This document shows positions 28,636 to 37,525 of a DNA stretch of 64,000 nt, piece after piece. The notes beneath the pieces were generated by a model that saw nothing but the letters and a program-made list of their open reading frames with translations, was not told the origin of the DNA and did not search any database. A program made the position numbers and the translations under genes. The stretch's first letter is position 1. Each line of letters starts with the position of its first letter. Origin of the DNA: Nitrososphaera sp. (GTDB lineage: Archaea > Thermoproteota > Nitrososphaeria > Nitrososphaerales > Nitrososphaeraceae); contig JBDUUL010000001.1 of NCBI GenBank assembly GCA_039938515.1, positions 43,760 to 107,759 on the forward strand. Direction: 5' to 3'.

Positions 28636-30366
28636 TCAATATTTCCTCTCAACTGGGGCGTACCGCGTAAAGGTCACCGGGTGCCATGCCATCTTGGGCC
28701 CGTCTTCATTGCCTGCATAATATGCAAGCGTGTGGCGCAGAAAGTTCGCATCGTCACGATAAGGATAGTCGGTCCTCGAATGTGCTCCGCGAGACTCTTT
28801 GCGGTTAAGCGCGCCTATCAGCACAACTTCGGCTGTTCTGAGCATTGAATCTATCTCCATAACGTTGACAAAGTTCGTGTTGTATTCTTTTGCCTTGTCG
28901 TCTACATGTTTCCATGCGGATGCCTTTAGTGCCCTCACTTTCTTCAGGGCCTCGGCTAGACCCTGCTCATTTCTGAAAACATATGCCTTGTCGTCCATGG
29001 TGTCGGTCAGCTGCTTGCGCACCTCGTACGGGTTTACACCGCCTGACCCCCTAAAAACGCCATCGTAGATTCGCTTCTCTTCTTCTATCACCTGCTGCTC
29101 AGGAACCGAGCCCTTTTTGCCAGCCAGAGCGTAATTCGCCGCAAGTTCTCCCGTAATCTTTCCCCATACGATGCACTCTGATGTCGAGTTGGCTCCAAGC
29201 CTATTCGCCCCGTGGGTGCTGTTGCAAGCCGCCTCGCCAGCAGTCCACAGTCCTTCAAGTTCAGTCGCGCCATCGACGTTCGCGTGGATTCCGCCCATCA
29301 TGTAATGACAGACCGGACGAACCTCGATTGGCTCGTCGATAATGTCAATGCCAGAAAACTTTATTCCGATTTCCCGAATTCCTGACAGTACCTCTTTGAT
29401 TCGATCAGCGCCAAGGTGGGTGAGGTCAAGCTTGAGGCATTCTGCCCCGGTTTCGTGTTTGAATCCCCTCCCTTCCTGGATTTCCTTAATCATTGACCTT
29501 GACACTACGTCTCTCGGAGCAAGCTCGAGCTTGCCTGGCGCATATTTTTGCATGAAACGCTCACCCTTGTTGTTCACAAGGTACCCACCTTCTCCCCTAG
29601 CTCCTTCCGTGATTAGTATGCCGGAAGGCAGGATTCCGGTGGGATGAAACTGGACAAACTCCATATCCTTCAGAGCAAGCCCAGCGCGAAAGGCCATATC
29701 CAGACCATCCGGGGTCGAGGAATATGCATAAGTTGAGAAGCTGAAAATCCTGCCAGCGCCGCCTGTGCAGATGATGCCCGCCGGAGCACTTATGACGGTA
29801 AATGCTCCCGACTTCATTTCTATTGCAGTGAGGCCCTGAAACCTGTTGCCGTCCTTGAGAATTGAGGTACAGAACCATTCGTTGTAGAATTGAATATTAT
29901 CGTATTTCTGGCAGGTGTCGTAGAGCGTCTGCATCTCGTAAAATCCGACCTTGTCCTGCGCAAAAGTTGCCCTGGGAAAGGAATATCCTCCGAACTTGCG
30001 CTGCGCGATTCCGCCATCCTTGCGTCTGGACCACGGCATGCCCCAGTGGTCCAACTGAAATATTTCGCGCGGCATGTTGTTTACTAGGCGTTCGGCCACG
30101 TCCTGATCGGCCAAAAAGTCGCTCCCCTTTATCGTGTCGTAGATATGAGATTCCCTGTTGTCCCCTTCGTCTTCATAAATGACTGCAGCCGTGCCGCCCT
30201 CAGCCGAAACTGAGTGCGAGCGCATTACCTGCACTTTTGAGATAACAGCGATGCTAAGCTTGCTGTCGACAGACGCCGCTGCAATTGCCGCTCGCAGGCC
30301 TGCAAGACCTGAGCCTACAATTACAATATCATGAGAAATGGCATCCGCCAACGGATAGTATCCCAA
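28636..30366 (-). CDS. sdhA: Succinate dehydrogenase flavoprotein subunit
   Basis: 576 residues; oxidises succinate to fumarate with covalently bound FAD. The Rossmann motif IVGSGLAGLRAAIAA (~residues 15-29), the FAD-linking His in MRSHSVSAEGGTAAV (~48-62), QFHPTGI, EGARGEGG (~259-266) and RLGANSTSECIVWGK near the C-terminus are all present. Start TTG at 30366 gives the expected N-terminus, and a TATA-like box lies 22-29 bases upstream, supporting a leaderless transcript with a TTG start. Confidence 0.95.
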   Translation of the reverse strand: MGYYPLADAISHDIVIVGSGLAGLRAAIAAASVDSKLSIAVISKVQVMRSHSVSAEGGTAAVIYEDEGDNRESHIYDTIKGSDFLADQDVAERLVNNMPREIFQLDHWGMPWSRRKDGGIAQRKFGGYSFPRATFAQDKVGFYEMQTLYDTCQKYDNIQFYNEWFCTSILKDGNRFQGLTAIEMKSGAFTVISAPAGIICTGGAGRIFSFSTYAYSSTPDGLDMAFRAGLALKDMEFVQFHPTGILPSGILITEGARGEGGYLVNNKGERFMQKYAPGKLELAPRDVVSRSMIKEIQEGRGFKHETGAECLKLDLTHLGADRIKEVLSGIREIGIKFSGIDIIDEPIEVRPVCHYMMGGIHANVDGATELEGLWTAGEAACNSTHGANRLGANSTSECIVWGKITGELAANYALAGKKGSVPEQQVIEEEKRIYDGVFRGSGGVNPYEVRKQLTDTMDDKAYVFRNEQGLAEALKKVRALKASAWKHVDDKAKEYNTNFVNVMEIDSMLRTAEVVLIGALNRKESRGAHSRTDYPYRDDANFLRHTLAYYAGNEDGPKMAWHPVTFTRYAPVERKY

Positions 30367-30387
30367 TCGACTTGAACTTCGGTTGTC

Positions 30388-30395
30388 ATAAATAT
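30388..30395 (-). promoter_or_regulatory. TATA-like box of the sdh operon
   Basis: ATATTTAT on the minus strand, 22-29 bases before the TTG start of sdhA; would drive sdhA-C-D-B. Confidence 0.5.
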
Positions 30396-30490
30396 CTTTG
30401 TCGATTGGTTAGTATTTTCACATTTCAATGCGAAAATATTAGCATTGGGCGTAAATGAATAAGATAGCCCCCTGCTCGGGTAAACGCTTT

Positions 30491-30718
30491 CTAGATCTTT
30501 GGGTCTCCTTCTTCGCTGTCGAGAAATTTGTTCTTGAATTCCCTGTAGACCTTTTGCAGAAAGTCGGCGCGTTCATGGTAGACAGAGTGGTAAACGTCTC
30601 CCGACTGCCGCTTGCCGTCATATTCTGCCTTCTTCCACAGTGCTTCGAGTGCGCTGTCTGTCTCCTCAAGCCTGTATCGCAATTGTGAAATCTTTTCCGG
30701 GACCATGCTCCTATTCAT
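30491..30718 (-). CDS. Small charged helical protein
   Basis: 75 residues, highly charged and helical (KISQLRYRLEETDSALEALW, ending KNKFLDSEEGDPKI); no Cys or membrane segment. No family recognised. ATG at 30718 is chosen because a TATA-like GGATAAATAC lies ~24-32 bases upstream. It runs in the same direction as sdhA, which starts ~125 bases further down. Confidence 0.6.
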   Translation of the reverse strand: MNRSMVPEKISQLRYRLEETDSALEALWKKAEYDGKRQSGDVYHSVYHERADFLQKVYREFKNKFLDSEEGDPKI

Positions 30719-31414
30719 GTTCAAACTTGGGCATGATCCGTATTTATCCGACTGTATGTTAGATTTTGGAAAAAACGGAATGGGGGCTGTTTAATGCCCG
30801 TTTTTTCGACAGGCGCCTAAAAGATAAACACCAAACTGTAAAGAAGTAATTCTTTCCTGACTACTTTGCATTGACCGCGCACAACCTGAACGGACGTGAT
30901 AATGCGAGCTCGATAGTTCGCAAAGTCTAGAGCCAGCGAGATTTGAGACCACCCGGTGATTTCAGATCGAGGGTGGCTTGCATTTTTGGAGCTTACTCAT
31001 GCGTCAAGAATGCTGGCTGCCGAAGATAGCGAATTAAAGGGCCGCATAAAGGGGGTTTGAGATTGACCCGAAAAAAAGTAATCTCGCAGTCTGGACAGCC
31101 CGCGAATGGCGGTTGGCGTGCGGACTTGAATCTCCGCATGACCCCCCGATTTCAATTGAATAGCGCGGTGAACTGCTACGTGGCAGACCTGACCAACGGC
31201 ACGCATCCGCATCAGACAAAAACCAACGGGTTGGCGGAGAAGAGGGGGCAGTCAAGTGCGGGGTCTTGTGAACAGAATTCTGGTTCGGATAATTCCCATA
31301 GGAATTTGATTTGAATGCAGCAGACTTCGAAAAGTAAGGAACTATATACTGAACGTTGTACTAGCAATTACAACACCAAAAACCTTATAATTTGAATGAC
31401 AAAGAACGCGTATA
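30719..31414. other. Gene-free stretch with hairpins
   Basis: About 700 bases without a convincing gene; overlapping short frames exist on both strands near 31000-31310 but none looks protein-like. Two small hairpins are visible: CCACCC (30949-30954) with GGGTGG (30971-30976), and TGCGGA (31119-31124) with TCCGCA (31133-31138). An untranslated RNA is possible. No match to tRNA, SRP or RNase P RNA was seen by eye. Confidence 0.35.
31385..31392 (+). promoter_or_regulatory. TATA-like box for 31415 gene
   Basis: TTATAATT, 23-30 bases before the TTG start at 31415. Confidence 0.45.
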
Positions 31415-31795
31415 TTGTTCGGACCCATCGCTGACGTTCTCGTTCAGGCCTTTGGCCTTACCCAGACATGGATTAACAATTATCTTGTAAGTCCGTTTAT
31501 CACTTTTACGAGAGGTTTCGAATTTGCTATCGTATTTGCCGCTGCGGTGCTGTTTTGCGCGATCAGCGTCTTTCTCTTGCTCCGTCAGGCAAAGCGGCTG
31601 CCAACGGCTTATCGCATAGATGTTACCGACCTGTTTGACCAGCAGACTTCGATTGACGGACTGCGCATTTTCTTTTCAACACACGATGCCGCGGAAAGCT
31701 ACGCCAGAATGTATAGGCAGAACTTTGGCACGCAGTACAACTTTCGCGTAGTCGGCCTGAAAAGCCCGCACAGTAGAAGCGAGCTCCGACACTAG
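31415..31795 (+). CDS. Membrane-anchored protein with small cytoplasmic domain
   Basis: 126 residues. Residues ~33-56 form one strong membrane helix (FAIVFAAAVLFCAISVFLLL), after an amphipathic N-terminus. The C-terminal ~70 residues are soluble (LFDQQTSIDGLRIFFSTHDA, RMYRQNFGTQYNFRVVGL), like a small alpha/beta domain. No family recognised. Start TTG at 31415 is supported by the TATA-like box. Likely an inner-membrane protein with its C-terminus in the cytoplasm. Confidence 0.6.
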   Translation: MFGPIADVLVQAFGLTQTWINNYLVSPFITFTRGFEFAIVFAAAVLFCAISVFLLLRQAKRLPTAYRIDVTDLFDQQTSIDGLRIFFSTHDAAESYARMYRQNFGTQYNFRVVGLKSPHSRSELRH

Positions 31796-31975
31796 TTCTG
31801 AAAAGTACCATACTTTCAAGATCTGGCATCGCATAGCGCCGAATGCTGATTGAATCCGCCCGATTCGTGAAACATCAGGCCAGGCTCTTCCTTGAGATAA
31901 AAGCGAAAGCAGCCTCCATTTGTCAGGCTGACATTATATTCCCGTGAGGCGAAACTTGACCTGTGGACATGAGTA

Positions 31976-32164
31976 ATGCAAACCCTTTCAGCAATGGCTT
32001 TGCCTGTAATAAACGTCTTAGGAACTTCAGGCTATCCTGCATTACACACATTTCTATCACAAATGCTTGACAGGTCTCACAGGTTCTCGCTGTTTCGAAG
32101 CAGGAAGTCGCTGTTCCTCATGTTAGCCGCGGTAGCCGCAGAAGTCCTTGAAGAACTAGTTTAA
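31976..32164 (+). CDS. Possible small protein, weak support
   Basis: 62 codons with ATG at 31976; the C-terminus is hydrophobic (LFLMLAAVAAEVLEELV). The only support beyond length is a palindrome plus T-run right after the stop. The flanks (31796-31975 and 32165-32245) show no other gene. It may be spurious. Confidence 0.25.
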   Translation: MQTLSAMALPVINVLGTSGYPALHTFLSQMLDRSHRFSLFRSRKSLFLMLAAVAAEVLEELV

Positions 32165-32165
32165 G

Positions 32166-32185
32166 GCGGCTCCGGAGCCTTTTTG
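32166..32185 (+). terminator. GC palindrome followed by T-run
   Basis: GGCTCCGGAGCC followed by TTTTTGTTTT directly after the stop at 32164. T-rich tracts end transcripts in archaea, and the short palindrome may help. Confidence 0.4.
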
Positions 32186-32245
32186 TTTTGTTTGCCCTTC
32201 GCATTTCCGAACGTTAATAGCGGTTGATTCTCGCTTGCCATCTAG

Positions 32246-32527
32246 TTGTCAGTGGATCTGAGCAGATTCGTTTCCGACTCGCCAACGTTCAGAGCGTTCT
32301 TGGCTCCAAACACCTCCGATAACGATATCGTCGACCGAAGCAGGTCGCTCTTGGAAAAGTGCGGCATCCCGTCTGACCGAATTGAAGTAAACTATGACAT
32401 TCAGTTGCTCGAGCCCGGCGATATTTATGCCAGCTTTGACCCGCCGGATCTTGTAGTCAGGCTGGTCTATGAAAAGAAGAAGAGTGGCCTTGTCAAAATG
32501 AAAAGCATCGCCATGATGAAGCTCTAA
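32246..32527 (+). CDS. Conserved-looking hypothetical protein
   Basis: 93 residues, soluble (ISFDRSR-like acidic N-terminus, IEVNYDIQLLEPGDIYASFD, basic C-terminus). No family recognised. The start is TTG at 32246 or GTG at 32252. The last four bases overlap the convergent hisS gene. Its chromosomal composition and clean frame support it. Confidence 0.55.
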   Translation: MSVDLSRFVSDSPTFRAFLAPNTSDNDIVDRSRSLLEKCGIPSDRIEVNYDIQLLEPGDIYASFDPPDLVVRLVYEKKKSGLVKMKSIAMMKL

Positions 32528-33813
32528 GGATTGAGCGATTGCCTTACTGCTTCCACTATGTCATTGAGCTTGTGCTGACTTTCGTTACCTGTCTTCATGT
32601 TGCGGAGGGTAAACTTCCCACTCTGCAATTCGCTTTCCGCCAGGATTATGACGGCGTCCGCGTCCTTAGCTGACGCATCCTCAAGCTGCTTTCTGAGGTT
32701 TTTCTTCATCATGTCATAGTCGGTTGCTATATTCTGCCCGCGTAACTTTGAAGCAACTTCCAACGCAGTGTGCCGCGCCGATTCGGCCGCTGATGCAACG
32801 TATACGAGCTTTTTCTTTTGAGAAGGCAACAAGCTTTTGCTTTGAAGCGATAACACAATTCGCTCAATCCCACCCGCAGCGCCAGTGGCTCCAATTTCGC
32901 TTCTTCCAAACGCGGAAGTGAGAGAGTCATACCTTCCGCCGCCGACAAGTGCACCCGCGCCGGGGTCCGCCAGGTCAAAGACCTCAAACACTGTACCCGA
33001 GTAATAGTCCAAGCCCCTAACTACTCCAAGGTCAATGACTACGTTTTCGACGCCTCTGGAATTCAGGGATGCCATGAGATCTGTCAGAAACGGCCAGCTT
33101 GCGAGACTAGAAATGTTCGGCTGTCCCGCGAGCAGGTCCTGGGCGCTGCCCTTATGAGAGCAGATATCCAGTAGGTCCAGGAGCTTATCTGGTTGCACTT
33201 TGCCTTCATACTCCTTGATGATCGCTTCTCTGCCTTTTTTTGGCAGTTTGTCCACTGCCCTGAACATTTCGCCAATCTCCCGTTCGTCGCTAGCACTCAA
33301 ATTTGTGCGGATAAACTCCTCCAGAAGTCGGCGGTCATTAACATGAATTTTTACCTTCAGGCCAAGCGTCTGGAAAAATCGCGCAACAAACGCGATCACC
33401 TCTGCATCAGACTCGACGCTAAAAGGGCCGTACACTTCAATGTCCCACTGGTGAAAGTACCTGTACCTGCCTGCCTGGGGCTCGTCGTAGCGCCAAACAC
33501 CTGCAAATGATGCGAGCTTTAGGGGGAACTTCAGGTCCCTCCTGCTTGCAACGTAACGGGTAAGCCCAATTGTCAGGTCAAAGCGAAGAGCGACCTTGCG
33601 ATCGCCCTTGTCCATGAAAGAATACGTTTCGTTTGAAATAGCGGCGCCACTTTTGGCTTCCATAGTTGCCAGCAGCTCAACCGGTGTTGGTTCCATGATC
33701 TGAAAGTTAAACGCCTCAGCGGTTTGGAGAAACTTTTCCTTTACGTAATTTATAGATGCAAAATCTCCCGGCTCGAGGTCGCGCATGCCTCTTGGAAGGT
33801 CAAGCTTTACCAC
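32524..33813 (-). CDS. hisS: Histidyl-tRNA synthetase
   Basis: 429 residues; charges tRNA-His. Class II synthetase motifs are visible: LPRGMRDL at the start, ALRFDLTIGLTRYVA (motif 2 entry, ~residues 75-89), YRYFHQWDIEVYG (~118-130), LDYYSGTVFEVFDL (~271-284), the His-specific GGRYDSL (~293-299) and a C-terminal anticodon-binding domain. Start GTG at 33813. It overlaps the 3' end of the convergent small gene by four bases. Confidence 0.95.
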   Translation of the reverse strand: MVKLDLPRGMRDLEPGDFASINYVKEKFLQTAEAFNFQIMEPTPVELLATMEAKSGAAISNETYSFMDKGDRKVALRFDLTIGLTRYVASRRDLKFPLKLASFAGVWRYDEPQAGRYRYFHQWDIEVYGPFSVESDAEVIAFVARFFQTLGLKVKIHVNDRRLLEEFIRTNLSASDEREIGEMFRAVDKLPKKGREAIIKEYEGKVQPDKLLDLLDICSHKGSAQDLLAGQPNISSLASWPFLTDLMASLNSRGVENVVIDLGVVRGLDYYSGTVFEVFDLADPGAGALVGGGRYDSLTSAFGRSEIGATGAAGGIERIVLSLQSKSLLPSQKKKLVYVASAAESARHTALEVASKLRGQNIATDYDMMKKNLRKQLEDASAKDADAVIILAESELQSGKFTLRNMKTGNESQHKLNDIVEAVRQSLNP

Positions 33814-33860
33814 TACGCTTGTACGCGTTTTGCCAGCGCATTTAGATTTTGCGCTCTGAG

Positions 33861-33868
33861 TTATAAGA
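33861..33868 (+). promoter_or_regulatory. TATA-like box for archease gene
   Basis: TTATAAGA, 26-33 bases before the TTG at 33894; supports that unusual start. Confidence 0.5.
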
Positions 33869-33893
33869 GACTTGCACAGGTCAATATTGCGGA

Positions 33894-34322
33894 TTGGCCG
33901 GCGGATACAGATTCTTGGACCATATGACAGATGCCGTCATTGAGGCCTATGGGCCAACCCTTAACGAGGCGTTTGAAAACGCAGCGCTTGCACTAAACGA
34001 CACAATGGTTGACGTAACGACGGTGAAGCCCATAGCTACCTTGGAACTGTCGGTGCAGGCAGAAAGCCTTACTGAGCTTTTATTCGAGTGGCTCGACAAG
34101 GTCATGCTTGTTCTTCTCGTCGACAGATTCGTGATGTGTTTGTTCAAAGTCGAAATCGTGGAAAAGGACGGAAAGTACTCGCTCCACGGAAAGGTTTCAG
34201 GAGAGCCGCTTGACCTAGCCAGGCATCCTTACAAGGTCGAGATCAAGGCAGTGACCTACCACGAAATGTCTATTGACAGGAAAAAGGGCGAGACTACAGT
34301 TCGCTTTCTGCTAGATCTCTAG
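33894..34322 (+). CDS. Archease (RtcB RNA ligase cofactor)
   Basis: 142 residues. It activates the RNA ligase RtcB, which joins exons after archaeal tRNA splicing. The family start FLDHMTDAVIEAYGPTLNEA (~residues 7-26) contains the conserved D-H-x-x-D, and the C-terminus has HEMSIDRKKGETTVRFLLDL. Start TTG at 33894. RtcB is not in the window, but the intron-containing tRNA-Ser at 42 kb is the sort of substrate this system serves. Confidence 0.9.
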   Translation: MAGGYRFLDHMTDAVIEAYGPTLNEAFENAALALNDTMVDVTTVKPIATLELSVQAESLTELLFEWLDKVMLVLLVDRFVMCLFKVEIVEKDGKYSLHGKVSGEPLDLARHPYKVEIKAVTYHEMSIDRKKGETTVRFLLDL

Positions 34323-34368
34323 GAAAGAAACAGGCCTTTACGACGCCAGATATGTGGGCATAAAAACT

Positions 34369-34376
34369 TTTTATAC
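34369..34376 (+). promoter_or_regulatory. TATA box for ferritin-like gene
   Basis: TTTATACT, 24-31 bases upstream of the ATG at 34400. Confidence 0.5.
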
Positions 34377-34399
34377 TATTATCTAGGAGCAATTGCGTC

Positions 34400-34990
34400 A
34401 TGAGTTCATCTCACGAGCCAATCAAGGTAGTAGCTATAGAAGCTTTGGAGAAGAGAGGAGTCGATGTCCAGAAACTAATCAAACTGCTCACAGCAGGGGT
34501 GGGCGCCGAATTCACCACGTACTACTACTATACCATTCTGAGGATGCATTGCACCGGCCTTGACGGCGAGGGCATAAAGGAAATCGTAGAAGACGCAAGA
34601 ATAGAAGACAGAAACCACTTTGAGGCGATGGTTCCTCGCCTTTATGAGCTTGGCGGAAGCCTCCCGCGCGACATTCGCAAGTTTGCAGACCAGGCCGGGT
34701 GCCCGGACGCCTATTTGCCTGACAACTGGCAGGACCTGACTTCCATAATGAAGGTTCTGCTTGAAGCAGAGCAGTGCGCTATTCGCTCCTGGTCTGAGGT
34801 TTGTGATCTGACCGCAAGCGGCAAGGATCCGCGCACCTATGACATTGCCCAGAGGATCATGCAAGAGGAGGTAGAACACGAGGCTTGGTTTATTGAGCTG
34901 CTGTCAAAGAGACCTTCAGGCCACTTTAGACGCAAGTTCGCTGGCCAGTCTCCACACACAGGCGCTCAGGGCAACCTGATACACCTGTAG
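34400..34990 (+). CDS. Ferritin-like (Dps/DpsL-type) di-iron protein
   Basis: 196 residues forming a four-helix bundle. Metal ligands sit in [10 protein letters not shown] (helix A), [14 protein letters not shown] (helix B, E-x-x-H), [15 protein letters not shown] (helix C) and [14 protein letters not shown] (helix D, E-x-x-H). The CxDAY (GCPDAYLP) insert resembles Dps-like ferritins of archaea. Likely stores iron or removes peroxide. The strong TATA box suggests a highly expressed monocistronic gene, with a T-rich terminator after it. Confidence 0.85.
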   Translation: MSSSHEPIKVVAIEALEKRGVDVQKLIKLLTAGVGAEFTTYYYYTILRMHCTGLDGEGIKEIVEDARIEDRNHFEAMVPRLYELGGSLPRDIRKFADQAGCPDAYLPDNWQDLTSIMKVLLEAEQCAIRSWSEVCDLTASGKDPRTYDIAQRIMQEEVEHEAWFIELLSKRPSGHFRRKFAGQSPHTGAQGNLIHL

Positions 34991-35022
34991 ATTTTTCAGG
35001 TTCCTTTCCTTTTCTTTTTTTC
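34991..35022 (+). terminator. T-rich terminator after ferritin-like gene
   Basis: A pyrimidine-rich tract with runs TTTTT, CCTTTCCTTTTC and TTTTTTT just after the stop, the usual form of archaeal transcript ends. Confidence 0.5.
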
Positions 35023-35058
35023 ACGTGTCAGCAAATACCGCTGGAAAGCATCAAATGT

Positions 35059-35460
35059 TTGGGAATGGTTTCTTGGCTCATGACTTTGACCATGATTTGC
35101 CAAAGTGAAGAACTTGCAGACGGTAAAATGAAAAAGTTTCAGATAGGCCAAGTTGAAGTTCTTGCCGGCAGGATTCACGGGAGGCTTTTTGCCTGCAACA
35201 ATACATGTCCTCACAGGGGAGCGTCCCTGGCGCTTGGGCATATCGAAGGTGATAACGTTGTATGCTACATGCATGGATACGAGTATAACGTCTTTAACGG
35301 GCGTCTCGTCAAAATGAAGTCCTGGAAAAAGGAAGAGACGTGGATGGAGCAGAGCCCCGCTTGGCGACAGTCGGGCGACCTAGAGTCGTACGACATTATC
35401 GAGCAGGACGGCGCAGTGTACATCAGGCTTGACAATCAAGGCGCTCAGTTGAACAAATAA
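35059..35460 (+). CDS. Rieske-type ferredoxin
   Basis: A soluble 2Fe-2S protein of up to 133 residues. The ligands are C-P-H (CPHRGASLALGHIEG) and C-Y-M-H (VVCYMHGYEYN), separated by 16 residues, the short spacing of biphenyl-dioxygenase-type ferredoxins rather than complex III. No signal or membrane segment is needed. The start is uncertain: TTG at 35059, or an ATG 6 or 21 bases later. It precedes the thioredoxin-fold gene by 24 bases on the same strand; its partner oxidoreductase is unknown. Confidence 0.85.
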   Translation: MGMVSWLMTLTMICQSEELADGKMKKFQIGQVEVLAGRIHGRLFACNNTCPHRGASLALGHIEGDNVVCYMHGYEYNVFNGRLVKMKSWKKEETWMEQSPAWRQSGDLESYDIIEQDGAVYIRLDNQGAQLNK

Positions 35461-35484
35461 TATTGAAGTCGGAGTAGATGAGTC

Positions 35485-35763
35485 GTGGTGGTGAAAAAGA
35501 GAAAGCCGGTCTTGCTTGTGGACGACACGCACGATTCGCAGGTTGCCAAGACGCTGCTGTCGGAGCAGCAAGTCGAGTTTGTCGAGTATCATATCCGAAA
35601 GTTTGAGGAGAGCTGCTGCGGCGAACTGCCGACCACGAAAGCCCCTTCCATCTTCGCCCCCGAGGGACTTTACAAGGGCCTTGATGGCGTTCGAGAATTC
35701 CTACAAGCGAAGAGGAATACCAATGAACGACAGGAAGTAGAAAGCGATAGCGCCTACTGGTAG
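35485..35763 (+). CDS. Thioredoxin/glutaredoxin-fold protein lacking CxxC
   Basis: 92 residues. KPVLLVDDTHDSQVAKTLL (strand-loop-helix), VEFVEYHI, then TTKAPSIFAPEGLYKGLDGV with the cis-Pro region and a final helix match the glutaredoxin-like fold. The usual CxxC or CxxS after strand 1 is replaced by D-D-T-H-D-S, so it should not act as a normal disulfide reductase; Cys appear only at CCG mid-chain. GTG start at 35485. Possibly a redox-partner or binding protein for the Rieske ferredoxin before it (inference). Confidence 0.6.
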   Translation: MVVKKRKPVLLVDDTHDSQVAKTLLSEQQVEFVEYHIRKFEESCCGELPTTKAPSIFAPEGLYKGLDGVREFLQAKRNTNERQEVESDSAYW

Positions 35764-36214
35764 GTTTACACTCGATGGTTCCCTAGAACCATTGTTTAGG
35801 ATGGGAGCAAAAGTGGGGTTTCACCCAGTCATGACACTAGAGGACTTGAAGAAGGGCATTCAGAGCATTCCAAAGTAGGCTATAGCAAAAACCGGGATCG
35901 AGACACAGCGCATTTCTCAAAGATTCCAATATCGGAATCTGGCAAGCAGTTCTTCGGGCCGTACTGAAAGTGTCAGCAAAAACAACCGAGAGCGGTAGAA
36001 TTGCCTAGTACTTTAAAACCTACTTTCGGTTTGCGGCTAACATGGAGCAATTTCAAAACCTTCTAGCAACTGCCGCCCTTTCGGCGCTTGGGACGTTGGT
36101 CCTAGCCCATGTAATTCGTATGTTCGTCTGAGCATACTTCGTTTTCTTTTTTTTCAAACCACTGCAGCCGCGGGCTTGCTTACTGCTCAGGCGAGGGCTG
36201 GCAACCAAACTGTG

Positions 36215-36220
36215 TATAAG
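36215..36220 (+). promoter_or_regulatory. TATA box for C2H2 microprotein
   Basis: TATAAG, 23-28 bases upstream of the ATG at 36243. Confidence 0.45.
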
Positions 36221-36242
36221 CGACGGATGTGTATAGATCAGT

Positions 36243-36392
36243 ATGTCATCTGCTGAATTTCCGCAACCCGAAATCGCATACAGTTGTGACAAATGCGGCG
36301 AGCTCTTTGATTCAGAGGTCGATGCCCAGAAGCACAACCAAAAGACACACACTGGCAAAGTGGAGAACAACGATTCTGACCGCGGTTTATGA
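36243..36392 (+). CDS. C2H2 zinc-finger microprotein, 49 residues
   Basis: A single classical finger, YSCDKCGELFDSEVDAQKHN followed by QKTH-T-G-K: C-x2-C, F, then H-x4-H and a TGK linker as in eukaryotic fingers. Acidic N-terminus and a short charged tail. ATG at 36243 with a well-placed TATA box, so leaderless. One-finger proteins of this kind are common in archaea and their viruses; likely nucleic-acid or protein binding. The gap 35764-36242 holds no other supported gene apart from an uncertain 45-codon frame. Confidence 0.75.
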   Translation: MSSAEFPQPEIAYSCDKCGELFDSEVDAQKHNQKTHTGKVENNDSDRGL

Positions 36393-36612
36393 CGCCATTA
36401 ACGGCCCACAAGCCAAACCATAACATCACACCAACAGGTTTAACTGGCATGCACCCGATGAGGTAGTGCACACCAATTTCGGGGCTAGGCTGCACCTGGC
36501 GGCATGAGTATGTCCGGCTTCGGTTCTTGAAAAGCTGGTTCCCCTGGCCCTTCTCAACGTTGGTGATACAAGGATAGAGGCGTCAGCCAAACCGGTCTTC
36601 CCAATCTGATCT

Positions 36613-37017
36613 TTATGTTGTCCTAGGCATTGCAGCCTGCTTTTTTGCGAAATGCTCGCCTATTGCCTGGAACTCTTTCATGAACGTAGCCATGTCGTAG
36701 TTCATGGTATGCAGAACAGAGCTCCAGAATGTGACTTGGCCTACTATCGCACCCAGCTCTGCCAGCTCCTCGTTTGTTGCACCATGCATTTGAGCGGCTC
36801 CTCGATGGAACGTCTCACAGTATGGGCACTTCAAAGTTGCCGCCACCGCCAAGCTGATTAGCTCTCTGTTCTTTGGCGAAATTTTCGACTGTCCCATCAT
36901 GTACGTTTTCATGATAGGCCACATTTGCACTAGAACGTCTTGCGGCACGCCGTCAAAGAATCCGGGTACGCTGCCAAACGTGGTTTGTATCTCATTTATT
37001 GTTTCCTGATAATTCAT
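36613..37017 (-). CDS. AhpD/carboxymuconolactone decarboxylase-like protein
   Basis: 134 residues from ATG 37017. The redox motif CPYCETFHRGAAQMHGA (~residues 64-80) carries the C-x-x-C and His of AhpD-like peroxidase/reductase proteins, preceded by LISLAVAATLK. All-helical, expected as a homo-oligomer. Likely acts in peroxide defence or a related thiol redox step. The longer start at 37050 is less likely, because CTTATCGATA lies ~20 bases upstream of 37017. Confidence 0.85.
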   Translation of the reverse strand: MNYQETINEIQTTFGSVPGFFDGVPQDVLVQMWPIMKTYMMGQSKISPKNRELISLAVAATLKCPYCETFHRGAAQMHGATNEELAELGAIVGQVTFWSSVLHTMNYDMATFMKEFQAIGEHFAKKQAAMPRTT

Positions 37018-37050
37018 CAGGTATCGATAAGGGGCGCTTCTAGTAAGCAT

Positions 37051-37432
37051 GGTAGTTGCCGACAGGAGTGGTTCTAGCGTGGATGCAAAGACATTCTAGA
37101 ATAAGGGGCTGTCCGGCGGTATCAACAAAACGGAGGCGCTAACTGACTTTGCCGACATCTTTGAATCAGGCAAAAGACTTTATCATGCAGCTAGTCGGCC
37201 AGGCCCAGAGCACCGCGATTAATTTGATAGCCCACATTACACTAGCCAATGAATTAGACTAGTGTATGCCCAAGCTGCAACGCAATAATTACTGTCAACT
37301 TCCCGGGCCAAAAGTGCGGCGACGGCATCGACTAGCGCTTTGGGTTTTCGCTCATCGGTTCTAGAACCCCTCCAGTATATCTAACTAATGCCTAAATACG
37401 AGATTTGTCAGTCTGAAGTATAGCGGCAGCCA
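37051..37432. other. Stretch without a supported gene
   Basis: No convincing frame. Near 37265-37325 the plus strand reads C-P-S-C ... K-C-G-D in a short frame without a start codon, possibly the remnant of a zinc-ribbon gene. No repeats noted. The downstream part holds the structured RNA, and 37526-37773 again shows nothing. Confidence 0.3.
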
Positions 37433-37525
37433 TTTCTATTAAGAGAAGCAGGGGCAAGTCCAAATGTCTGAACCACATCGAACCAACGCCCCTGCCTGCA
37501 CGAATTAACGTGCAGGTTAGCTATC
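37433..37525 (-). ncRNA. Structured small RNA, copy B (two hairpins)
   Basis: 93 bases, ~80% identical to 11807-11900. Read on the minus strand: hairpin 1 is CCTGCACG-TTAATT-CGTGCAGG with an 8-base stem, hairpin 2 pairs GCAGGGGC with GCCCCTGC around TTGGTTC and TTTGGACT. It ends with CTTCTCTTAAT, the same T-rich tail as copy A. Relative to copy A, hairpin 1 has a double (G-C to A-T) change and two additional closing pairs, and hairpin 2 replaces U-G with C-G. It lies in a gene-free gap between the AhpD-like gene and FEN1. Confidence 0.7.

Noticed and set aside
30997..31314. Overlapping plus and minus open frames
   Set aside because: Neither has a TATA-placed start or a protein-like sequence; the region is better described as non-coding.
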